Shown here in pieces: positions 9,762-17,714 of a DNA stretch of 64,000 bases. The first letter of the stretch is position 1; each line of letters starts with the position of its first letter. The notes under the pieces are model-generated. The model saw only the letters and a list, made by a program, of their open reading frames with translations. It was not told where the DNA came from and did no database searches. Position numbers and translations under genes: made by a program. Origin of the DNA: Roseateles_B sp041913905 (GTDB taxonomy: Bacteria; Pseudomonadota; Gammaproteobacteria; Burkholderiales; Burkholderiaceae_C); assembly GCA_041913905.1 (NCBI GenBank), contig JAYSEK010000005.1:100483-164482 (forward strand). Direction: 5' to 3'.

Positions 9762-10673
9762 TCAGAGTTCGCGCCTCGCCCCAAGAAATGCCTCTCGCAG
9801 CGCCGCCCCCGAATCCCGCCGCCACGCCGCAAACACCCGGCTCCTCTCCATCGTCTCCGCCAGCGGCTTGAACGCGGCCCCTTGGATGCCGGCCTCCCGA
9901 AATGCCGCCGGCACGATGGACACGCCCAGCCCTCGCGCCACCAGGGACACCACCGACAACCAGTGCCGCCCCTCGTGCTGCAACCGCGGATAGAAGCCCT
10001 GCTGGCGGCACATCTCGATGATGCGGGCGTGGTAGTCCGGCGAACCTCGGCGTGAAAAGAGGATGAAGGGCTGGTCGCTCAAGGACGCCAGTGCGACGCG
10101 GCGCTTGCGGGCGGCGGCATGGGAGGCCGGCAGGCAGGCGAGGAAGGGCTCGTCGTAGAGCGGCTCGCAGGCAAGCGTCGGCGGCAGGCGGTCGGTGTGG
10201 AGCAGGGCCAGGTCCAGTTCCTCCTGCAGCAAGGCCTGGATCTGGTCCTGCGAATTCAGCTCGATCACCACCACCTCCACCCGCGGGTGCGAGGCCTGGA
10301 AGGTCGCCAGCCAATCCGGCAGTCCATGGAAAACGGTGGATCCCACGAAGCCCAGGCGCAAGCGGCCCACCTCGCCGGCCTGCACCTCGCGGGCCTGGGC
10401 GCAGGCCTCCTCGAAGCGGCCCAGCAGTGCCTGTGCGCTGCTGCGGAAGGCTTCGCCCGCCGGGGTGAGGCGCACGCCCTTGCTGTCTCGATCCAGCAGC
10501 CGCGCGCCCACGGCCGATTCCAGCTGCTGAAGCGCCACCGACAGCGGCGGCTGCGACATGGCCAGCCGTTGCGCCGCGCGCCCGAAATGCAGTTCCTCGG
10601 CCAGGGCCAGGAAGTAGCGCAGATGGCGCAGCTCCACGCGGGAGAGCGCGGCGGTCGCGAGCGATGTGACCAT
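9762..10673 (-). CDS. LysR family transcriptional regulator
   Basis: This 303-residue regulator has an N-terminal winged helix-turn-helix (HLRYFLALAEELHFGRAAQRLAMSQPPLSVALQQLE) and a LysR substrate-binding domain starting near residue 100 (RLRLGFVGSTVFHGLP). It is transcribed divergently from glutaryl-CoA dehydrogenase, the common GcdR-GcdH arrangement, and converges on the aromatic operon. It probably controls gcdH and possibly the upstream operon in response to a carboxylate or CoA ester. A dyad (10700-10718) in the shared promoter is a candidate operator. Confidence 0.9.
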   Translation of the reverse strand: MVTSLATAALSRVELRHLRYFLALAEELHFGRAAQRLAMSQPPLSVALQQLESAVGARLLDRDSKGVRLTPAGEAFRSSAQALLGRFEEACAQAREVQAGEVGRLRLGFVGSTVFHGLPDWLATFQASHPRVEVVVIELNSQDQIQALLQEELDLALLHTDRLPPTLACEPLYDEPFLACLPASHAAARKRRVALASLSDQPFILFSRRGSPDYHARIIEMCRQQGFYPRLQHEGRHWLSVVSLVARGLGVSIVPAAFREAGIQGAAFKPLAETMERSRVFAAWRRDSGAALREAFLGARREL

Positions 10674-10699
10674 ATTCTGTACCTATCGTTGAATGGCTT

Positions 10700-10718
10700 A
10701 TTCGTATTGGACACGAAT
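10700..10718. promoter_or_regulatory. Candidate LysR operator between lysR and gcdH
   Basis: ATTCGT (10700-10705) and ACGAAT (10713-10718) form a perfect inverted repeat around seven bases, 27 bases before the LysR start codon. Location and symmetry suit a LysR-type site, but the strict T-N11-A spacing is not met. Confidence 0.5.
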
Positions 10719-10769
10719 CGTCTCACGAGGAATACTTGTCGCCCATCAAGGAGCGGTCCCGTGCCGCCC

Positions 10770-10805
10770 GATCGAGACGGCGATCGAGACAGCGATCGCG
10801 ACAGG
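10770..10805. repeat. Three 12-base tandem repeats in the gcdH leader
   Basis: GATCGAGACGGC, GATCGAGACAGC and GATCGCGACAGG follow one another without gaps, ending 18 bases before the gcdH ATG. They sit in the likely 5' untranslated region and could change copy number by slippage or act as a regulatory element. Confidence 0.6.
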
Positions 10806-10823
10806 ACTGGACAGGAGATCACC

Positions 10824-12002
<1,179 letters not shown>

Positions 12003-12034
12003 GTTCAGTGGCCGCCAGGCCCTAGACTGCGGGC

Positions 12035-12928
12035 ATGACTTTACGCATTGCCTTCATCGGCGCCGGCCGTCTGGCCCAGTGCCTGGCCCCAGCCCTGGCC
12101 GAACAGGGGGAAACCATCGTGGCCGTGGCCAGCCGGGATCCTGCCTCCGCGCAGCGGCTGGCGGCGCAACTGCCCGGCAGCCATGCGCTGGCGCCTGCCC
12201 AGTGCGTGGCCCAGGCCGATCTGGTGTTCATCAGCACGCCGGATGACGCCATCGCCGCGCTGACGGCCAGTCTGCCCTGGCGCGCCGGGCAGGCCTGCGT
12301 GCATTGCAGCGGTGCCACCGGGCTTGACGCCCTGGAGGCCGCGCGGCAGGCCGGTGCGATGGTGGGTGGCTTTCACCCGCTGCAGATCTTCTCGGATCCC
12401 AAGGCCGCCCGCGAGCGGCTGGCGGGTTCGCTGGTGGCCATCGAGGCGCGGGACGAATCCTTGCAGGCCACGCTGCGGCGCCTCGCGGCCCGGCTGGGCC
12501 TGCAGCCGCTGGCCATCGATGGCGCACAGCGCGCGGCCTACCACGCCGCCGCCAACATCGCGGCCAGCGGCCTGCTGGCCGTGTTGAGCGAAGCCGGCAG
12601 CCTGTTCGAGGATCTGGGCCTGTCTCCGGCCGACGCGCTGGCAGCCTTGATGCCGTTGGCCCGCGGTGCCCTGGACGCAGCGGCCCAGCGTGGCCTGCCC
12701 GAAGCCATTGCCGGGCCTGTGGCGCGGGGTGATGCCCAGGTGCTGGTCGCTCATCTGCGGGTGATGGCGGGCCGCGGCGATGCGCAACTCCAGCTCTACC
12801 GGTGGCTTTGCGAGCGCCAGCTGGCGCTGCTGGCCGGCACGGGGCGGCCGCCAGCCGGCTCGCGCGAGGCGCTGAGCGCGCTGCTGGCCCCCGCGAGCCG
12901 CCGCGAGCCTCCCAGCAGGCGCCCGTGA
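12035..12928 (+). CDS. Rossmann-like/DUF2520 domain protein
   Basis: This 297-residue protein has an N-terminal NAD(P)-binding Rossmann segment (RIAFIGAGRLAQCLAPALAEQG) related to ketopantoate reductase/ProC folds. The C-terminal helical domain resembles DUF2520 (AAYHAAANIAASGLLAVLSEAGSLFEDLGL). The motif GGFHPLQIFSDP is typical of this family. The biochemical role is not known. It starts 33 bases after gcdH, so read-through co-expression is possible. The last residues are rich in Arg and Pro and run into the repeat-bearing gap. Confidence 0.8.
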   Translation: MTLRIAFIGAGRLAQCLAPALAEQGETIVAVASRDPASAQRLAAQLPGSHALAPAQCVAQADLVFISTPDDAIAALTASLPWRAGQACVHCSGATGLDALEAARQAGAMVGGFHPLQIFSDPKAARERLAGSLVAIEARDESLQATLRRLAARLGLQPLAIDGAQRAAYHAAANIAASGLLAVLSEAGSLFEDLGLSPADALAALMPLARGALDAAAQRGLPEAIAGPVARGDAQVLVAHLRVMAGRGDAQLQLYRWLCERQLALLAGTGRPPAGSREALSALLAPASRREPPSRRP

Positions 12929-12936
12929 ACGGTCCT

Positions 12937-12989
12937 GGCAAGACCTGGCCCCATAGGCGACACCAGGCCCCATAGGCAAGACCTGGCCC
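12937..12989. repeat. Double copy of the dispersed GGCAAGACCTGGCCCC motif
   Basis: GGCAAGACCTGGCCCC at 12937-12952 and GGCAAGACCTGGCCC at 12975-12989 flank a spacer that itself contains a decayed copy (CACCAGGCCCC), and CCATAGGC is repeated. This is the only place where two copies lie side by side. The gap 12929-13189 holds no gene. Confidence 0.65.
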
Positions 12990-13189
12990 TGGAGGGCGCT
13001 GACGCAGCGCAGCCGCAGGCAAGTGAAGGCCACAAACTTTCCGCTTCAAGCTGGCTGATCTGCATTTGAGCCCCTCGGCATCGCAGCAGGTCGCTCCTTT
13101 GCGGAGGTCTTCTCGCGCCATGCCTACACTGCGGGCCCAGACGACTTGGGACATGGGCCGGGCACACACTCAGGCCACAGGAGCAGACG

Positions 13190-14065
13190 ATGAACGAGAA
13201 CAAGAGCAGGCCAGGCCTGTGCCGCGACGCTTGCATGGCCGCCCTGGGCCTGGCATTGGCAGGCGGTGCGTTGGCGCAAGCGGCGCCCGCTTCGCAGTCT
13301 TCGGTACTCGGCGCAGCGCCAGCGGCCCCGGCCCCGGCCCCGGCCCCGGCCCCGGCCCCGGCCCCGGCCTCAACCAGTGCGCCTGACCTGGTGCTGGCCC
13401 CTGTGGCCGTCGCCGGCAAGCGGGCGCCGGACCCGGCCATCATCCCGGCCAAGTTCATCTACCTGATCGACGGTCTGGCCAAGAAGTACGCGGGCGAACT
13501 GATCCGATTGGACTTCAAGGCCCATGCCAAGGGGCAGAAGCTGCCGGCGCCTGGCACGCGGCTGATGGTGGAGCTGGAGAACGAGGACGAACTGCCCGTG
13601 GGCATGGCCGAGGACGGCACGCTGAGCCTGCCGCCCTTGACGGCGGCCCAGTCGGAAAAGGCCAAGCTGATCCCCAACCAAGCCAAGGGCAGCATGGGCC
13701 TGCGCCTGAACCTCGAGGTCATTCCCAAGGTCGCCACGCTGACGCCCGAGCAGGTCGGTCGCGCGGAGGCGCAGCTGCGCGGTCTGGTGGGCGACATCAA
13801 GGGTTTGCTGCCCCTGGCCTTCCGCTGGATGCTGCCGGGCGTTTCTGGCGTGGCCTTGTGCCAGCCGGTGGCCGATGCGCCGGCGGCCTGGGTGTCCAGC
13901 CAGGGCCGGCATCGCATCACCTTCCTCTATGAAAGCAAGGACAAGAAGCAGAACTGCGCGGTGCTGGACCCTGCCGGCCTGCCCGCAGACGCACGGCTGC
14001 AGGCACCGGAAGGCGCCACCCTGGGCCCTTGGCTCAACGGCCTGACGGGCAGCAAGAGCCGCTGA
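13190..14065 (+). CDS. Secreted/periplasmic protein of unknown function with Ala-Pro linker
   Basis: This 291-residue protein begins with a charged stretch and a hydrophobic signal (AALGLALAGGALAQA), followed by an Ala-Pro linker around residues 43-59 and a globular domain of about 200 residues. The family is not recognised. The C-terminal half has two cysteines (VALCQPV and QNCAVLD) that could form a disulfide in the periplasm. An AGGAG box precedes the ATG. The Ala-Pro linker is encoded by a hexanucleotide tandem repeat that may vary in length without shifting frame. It is convergent with the glucokinase-HexR gene. Confidence 0.75.
   Translation: MNENKSRPGLCRDACMAALGLALAGGALAQAAPASQSSVLGAAPAAPAPAPAPAPAPAPASTSAPDLVLAPVAVAGKRAPDPAIIPAKFIYLIDGLAKKYAGELIRLDFKAHAKGQKLPAPGTRLMVELENEDELPVGMAEDGTLSLPPLTAAQSEKAKLIPNQAKGSMGLRLNLEVIPKVATLTPEQVGRAEAQLRGLVGDIKGLLPLAFRWMLPGVSGVALCQPVADAPAAWVSSQGRHRITFLYESKDKKQNCAVLDPAGLPADARLQAPEGATLGPWLNGLTGSKSR
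13324..13369 (+). repeat. GGCCCC hexanucleotide tandem repeat within CDS
   Basis: Seven perfect GGCCCC units plus GGCC encode alternating Ala-Pro in the unknown secreted protein. The unit is a multiple of three, so slippage would change linker length while keeping the frame. Confidence 0.9.
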
Positions 14066-14070
14066 CATCC

Positions 14071-14088
14071 GGCGCCATCGACGGCGCC
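14071..14088. terminator. Hairpin between convergent genes
   Basis: GGCGCC (14071-14076) and GGCGCC (14083-14088) form a perfect stem around ATCGAC, between the stops of two convergent genes. No T-run follows on either strand, so termination is only suggested. Confidence 0.35.
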
Positions 14089-14093
14089 GCGCT

Positions 14094-15989
14094 TCAGCGG
14101 GTATGCGAGGTGAGCTTGGCCAGCGGTGTCGCCACGCCGACGCCAGGCGCGGTACGGCGGGCACCGGCATCCCGGGGCTGCTCCAGCGCGGCCTTGTCGT
14201 CGTCGTCCATGAGCTGCATCGCCTCGGGATTGCGGCGCAGGGCGACGCCCACGGCCAGGATGTCGATCACCAGCAGGTGCAGGATGCGGCTGACCATGGG
14301 CAGATGGGTGCTGACATCCTCGACGTGATCGATGATCAGTGCCGCGTCGGCCTTGCGTGCCAGTGGCGACTGGCTGGCGGTGATGGCGATCACCGTGGCG
14401 CCGCGCGCATGCGCCTTCTCCACCACCTCCAGCAGCTGGGGCAGGCGGCCCGAACTGCTGATCACCACGGCCACATCGCCGGGGCGCAGCACGTCGGCGG
14501 CCAGTTGCTGCAGGCGGGGATCGGTGTAGGCGGCGCATGAGACGCCGAAGCGCAGGAACTTGAACTGCGCGTCCTGCGCCACCACGCCGTAATGGCCGGC
14601 GGCGTAGAACTCGATGCGACCGGCCTGCAGGAGCAGCTGGATGGCGCGGTCGATCATTTCCCGGTTGAGCTGGCTGCGCACCTGCAGGATGGCCGAAGCC
14701 GTGTTGCCCAGCACCTTGGCGCCCAGTTCCACCATGGAGTCGTCCATGTTGACCTGGGTGTGCGTCACGGGCACGGTGCCGGTGAGGCCTGAGGCCAGGC
14801 GCAGCTTGAAGTCCGACAGGCCCTCGCAGCCCAGCGAGCGGCAGAAGCGGATCACCGTGGGCTGGCTGACCTGCGCCGCGCGGGCGATGTCGGCGATGGG
14901 TGCATTCAGCACGTCGCGCGGATGGGCCAGCACATGCTCGGCCACGCGCAATTCCGCCGGCGACAGCTCGGTGCGCGCCCGGCGGATCTGGCCCAGGATG
15001 GCGGCGCCGGTGCTGCTCTGCAGGCTCTTGAGCTGGGCATCGAGAATCGCCGATGCGCCCTTGAACGTGGCGTTCTCGGCCGTGATCACATAGGTGGGAA
15101 TGCCGGCCACATAGGCGCTGAAGCGGCCCTTGTCCTCGAAGCGGCTGCGGAAGGGCGAGCGGGCGAAATACTCGCCCAGGCGCGGCACGATGCCGCCGCC
15201 GATGTAGATGCCGCCTAAAGCACCCAGCGTCACCGCCAGATTGGCCGCGGCGGTGCCCAGCAGCGCACAGAACACCTCCAGGGCTTCGGCGCAGACGGCG
15301 TCCCGGCCGTCCAGCGCAGCCTGGGTAATGTCGGGAGCGGTCAAGGGCTTGGCAGCTTCGCCGGCGCGGTCCGCCAGCGCGCGGTAGATCAGTTCCAGGC
15401 CGGGGCCTGACACGAGCCGTTCGAAGGAGACATGGTCGAACTGGCGCCAGGCGAAGCGCAGGATGGCCAGCTCGCGCTCGTCCCTCGGGGCGAAGCTGGT
15501 ATGACCGCCTTCGGAGCCCAGCGAGATCCAGGCGTCACCCGCGGGAATCAGCCCGGACACGCCCAGGCCGGAGCCCGAGCCCAGCACGCCCACCACGCTC
15601 TGCCGCCGGGCTTCACCGCCGCCGATCTGGTGCAGGTCGCCCGGCCCCAGGCGCGGGATGGCCATGGCCAGGGCGGTGAAGTCGTTCACCACCACCAGCG
15701 TGTCCAGGCCGAGGCGCTGGCGCATCTCCTCGATCGAGAACTGCCAGTGGTAGTTGGTCATCCGGACCTGGTCCCCCTCCACCGGGTTGGCAATGGCGAT
15801 GGCCGCATGCTCGATGCGCGCGCCGCCCAGCCCGTCCAGATAGGCCGAGACGGCGGCATGGAAGTCCGCGTAGTCCGCGCAGCGCAGCGAGGCGCTGTGG
15901 CTGAACTCGCCCGGGCTGCTCTCCAGGGCGAAGCGCGCGTAGGTGCCGCCGATGTCGGCGATCAGTCGGGAGCTGTCGTAGGGGCTCAT
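14094..15989 (-). CDS. Bifunctional glucokinase / RpiR-type (HexR) transcriptional regulator
   Basis: This 631-residue fusion has three parts. Residues ~1-325 form a Glk-family glucokinase: LIADIGGTYARFALE, the catalytic aspartate region VVNDFTALAMA, GSGSGLGVSGLI and IYIGGGIVPRLGEYF. Residues ~335-415 form an RpiR helix-turn-helix (LSPAELRVAEHVLAHP to QVSQPTVIRFCRSLG). Residues ~455-590 form a SIS sugar-phosphate-binding domain (IEFYAAGHYGVVAQD, VAVVISSSGRLPQLLEVV). The same fusion is known in other Burkholderiales. It phosphorylates glucose and probably represses sugar genes until a phosphorylated intermediate such as KDPG binds the SIS domain. A HexR-like palindrome lies 14 bases upstream of its start codon, suggesting autoregulation. 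Confidence 0.93.
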   Translation of the reverse strand: MSPYDSSRLIADIGGTYARFALESSPGEFSHSASLRCADYADFHAAVSAYLDGLGGARIEHAAIAIANPVEGDQVRMTNYHWQFSIEEMRQRLGLDTLVVVNDFTALAMAIPRLGPGDLHQIGGGEARRQSVVGVLGSGSGLGVSGLIPAGDAWISLGSEGGHTSFAPRDERELAILRFAWRQFDHVSFERLVSGPGLELIYRALADRAGEAAKPLTAPDITQAALDGRDAVCAEALEVFCALLGTAAANLAVTLGALGGIYIGGGIVPRLGEYFARSPFRSRFEDKGRFSAYVAGIPTYVITAENATFKGASAILDAQLKSLQSSTGAAILGQIRRARTELSPAELRVAEHVLAHPRDVLNAPIADIARAAQVSQPTVIRFCRSLGCEGLSDFKLRLASGLTGTVPVTHTQVNMDDSMVELGAKVLGNTASAILQVRSQLNREMIDRAIQLLLQAGRIEFYAAGHYGVVAQDAQFKFLRFGVSCAAYTDPRLQQLAADVLRPGDVAVVISSSGRLPQLLEVVEKAHARGATVIAITASQSPLARKADAALIIDHVEDVSTHLPMVSRILHLLVIDILAVGVALRRNPEAMQLMDDDDKAALEQPRDAGARRTAPGVGVATPLAKLTSHTR

Positions 15990-16002
15990 GGGATGGTGGT
16001 GG

Positions 16003-16017
16003 TGTAACGCAACTACA
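16003..16017. promoter_or_regulatory. HexR-like operator 1 (glk-hexR promoter)
   Basis: TGTAACGCAACTACA matches TGTAGTNNNACTACA except at positions 5 and 6. It lies just upstream of the glucokinase-HexR start codon (15989, minus strand), where binding would block transcription or translation initiation of the fusion gene. Confidence 0.6.
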
Positions 16018-16220
16018 GGGCCCAGGCATCAGTACATCCCCAGGGACGCATGCAATACAGCAGATGCGGCCCCGCCGATGCGGACGGTGTTTGCCATATT
16101 GTGGAACGAAACGTCGATAGGACAGGGACTTGCTGAAGATTTCTTCCATATGACTTGCGATACCCCCAGCTTGCCTTGGCGTTCATGCAGGCCCGGGCAT
16201 GCGAGAGCTTGTCATGTTGA

Positions 16221-16235
16221 TGTAGTTTTGCTACC
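16221..16235. promoter_or_regulatory. HexR-like operator 2 (leader ORF/glk promoter)
   Basis: TGTAGTTTTGCTACC keeps the full left half-site and four of six bases of the right half-site. It lies in the divergent region, about 80 bases before the leader ORF preceding the second glucokinase. Confidence 0.5.
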
Positions 16236-16251
16236 TTCTGTGGAATCAAAT

Positions 16252-16273
16252 GCGCTTGTAAAACTACAAGCGC
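16252..16273. promoter_or_regulatory. Long palindrome upstream of second glucokinase
   Basis: Arms GCGCTTGTA (16252-16260) and TACAAGCGC (16265-16273) are exact reverse complements around AAAC. The inner TGTA...TACA tetrads and the right half ACTACA resemble the HexR-like sites, but the spacing is shorter. It may be a HexR site variant or an operator for another sugar regulator. It lies 43 bases before the leader ORF. Confidence 0.6.
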
Positions 16274-16315
16274 TTCGACGGGCAAGCCTGGTGCCCGGAG
16301 ACACAGGAAGAATTC

Positions 16316-16423
16316 ATGACAGACAAGAAGACAGGGTGCCTGAACCCGGCCTGGCCGGTTCCCGTGCCATTCATTGCGCTGGCGCAGGACAGCGGCTCGC
16401 TGCGGCAGGGGTGTGGCGCGTGA
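16316..16423 (+). CDS. Short leader ORF (35 aa) coupled to glucokinase
   Basis: An ATG at 16316 follows an AGGAAG box (16305-16310) with five-base spacing, the best ribosome site in this region. The frame runs 35 codons to a TGA at 16421-16423 that overlaps the GTG start of the downstream glucokinase as GTGA. The peptide has two cysteines and the proline-rich stretch NPAWPVPVPF, with no recognised domain. It could be a leader that couples translation to glk, or a remnant of a longer N-terminus. No homology is claimed. Confidence 0.5.
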   Translation: MTDKKTGCLNPAWPVPVPFIALAQDSGSLRQGCGA

Positions 16424-17436
16424 GCGGCCAGGAGGATCTGTACCCCTGGCTGGTGGCGGACGTGGGCGGCAGCAATGCGCGCTTCGGCTGGGTGGCGTTG
16501 CCCGGCGCTCCCGTGACGGCCCAGCGCAGTCTCGCGGTGCAGGACTTTCCGTCCTTGGAGGCTGCCGCGTGCAGCTATCTGCTGGCCCTGGAGGTCGACT
16601 GCCGAGAGCAGGGGCTCCCGTTTCGCGCGCCGCGCCATGCGGCCGTGGCGGTGGCGACCGCCATCGCGGGTGACGAGGTGGTGCTCACCAACAGCCACTG
16701 GCGCTTTTCGCAGCGAGCCTTGCAGGCGGCGCTGCAACTTCGAGGGCTGCGCGTCCTGAACGACTTCGAGGCTTTGGCGCTTTCGCTCCCGCGTCTGCGC
16801 CCGGAGCAGGTCCGCGCCTGGGGTGGCCAGGCCCCCGAGGCCGCTGGCTGCATGGCTGTGATCGGCCCGGGCACCGGCCTGGGCGTGGCGGCCGTGGTGC
16901 AGACCGGGCAGGGGTGGCTGGCACTGCCGGGCGAGGGTGGGCATGCCACGCTGGCGCCGGCAGACGACTTCGAGAGTGCATTGCTTGCGCATGTCCGCGG
17001 CCGCTATGCCCATGTGTCCGCCGAGCGCCTGCTGTCCGGCATCGGCTTGCCCATTCTTCATGAGGCGGTGGTGGCGGTGCTGGGTGGCAGCGCGCTGCCA
17101 GCGCCCCTGGCTCCGGAGCGCATCGTGGAGCGCGGGCTGGCCGGCCTGGATCCGCTGTGCGAACGGACGCTGGCGTGCTTCTGCGCCATGCTCGGCGGCT
17201 TTGCCGGCAGCGTGGCCTTGACCCTGGGGGCGCGCGGCGGTGTCTACGTGGGCGGCGGCATCGTGCCGCGGCTGGGTGACTACTTCTTCCAGTCCCGCTT
17301 TCGTGAGCGCTTCGAGGCCAAGGGCCGCTTCCAGCCCTATCTGGCCGGCATTCCCACGGTGTTGATCACGGACACCTTGGCGGCCATGGGGGGCGTCGCC
17401 TTGGCGATCGAGCAGTCGCTCCAGGCTGCTTCCTGA
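16420..17436 (+). CDS. glk: Glucokinase (second copy)
   Basis: About 338 residues of the Glk family: LVADVGGSNARFGWV (phosphate-binding), VLNDFEALALSLPRL (catalytic Asp region), VIGPGTGLGVAAVV and VYVGGGIVPRLGDYFFQSRFR. It is clearly paralogous to the kinase half of the divergent fusion but lacks regulator domains. The GTG at 16420 is chosen because it overlaps the stop of the leader ORF; a GTG at 16411 is also in frame. It traps glucose released from imported maltodextrins. HexR-like sites lie both upstream and just downstream, before the TonB receptor. Confidence 0.9.
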   Translation: MSGQEDLYPWLVADVGGSNARFGWVALPGAPVTAQRSLAVQDFPSLEAAACSYLLALEVDCREQGLPFRAPRHAAVAVATAIAGDEVVLTNSHWRFSQRALQAALQLRGLRVLNDFEALALSLPRLRPEQVRAWGGQAPEAAGCMAVIGPGTGLGVAAVVQTGQGWLALPGEGGHATLAPADDFESALLAHVRGRYAHVSAERLLSGIGLPILHEAVVAVLGGSALPAPLAPERIVERGLAGLDPLCERTLACFCAMLGGFAGSVALTLGARGGVYVGGGIVPRLGDYFFQSRFRERFEAKGRFQPYLAGIPTVLITDTLAAMGGVALAIEQSLQAAS

Positions 17437-17455
17437 GCATGCTTTGGTCATTTGC

Positions 17456-17472
17456 ATGTAGTTGACCTACAT
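17456..17472. promoter_or_regulatory. HexR-like operator 3 (TonB receptor upstream region)
   Basis: ATGTAG and CTACAT form a perfect dyad around TTGAC, and TGTAGTTGACCTACA matches TGTAGTNNNACTACA at 14 of 15 positions. It lies 20 bases after the glk stop and about 240 bases before the TonB receptor start, in an AT-richer leader region. Confidence 0.65.
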
Positions 17473-17714
17473 ACCTGTGACAAGCTCCACCCCTTTGTTT
17501 GGTTTGATCTGGATGAAAAGCAGGTGATTACCCTTGGTTTGACGCAAATTTTGATGCTTTTTGGCATCGATAGGGGATGCTAAGGGTTTTCTTCGTGTTG
17601 TCTCAAGATCTAGTTTTAGTACAGAATTGTTTCAAGCAGGGTTCCATGGCGCCGCAGTCCCAGCCGTCCTGAGGGGCGCGGCAGCAGTTGTTCAAAGAGC
17701 TACAGGAGACAAGG

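Noticed and set aside
15988..16419. N-terminal extension of the second glucokinase back to 15988
   Set aside because: The Glk fold begins around 16440, the extension crosses several operators, and no ribosome site supports the early start.
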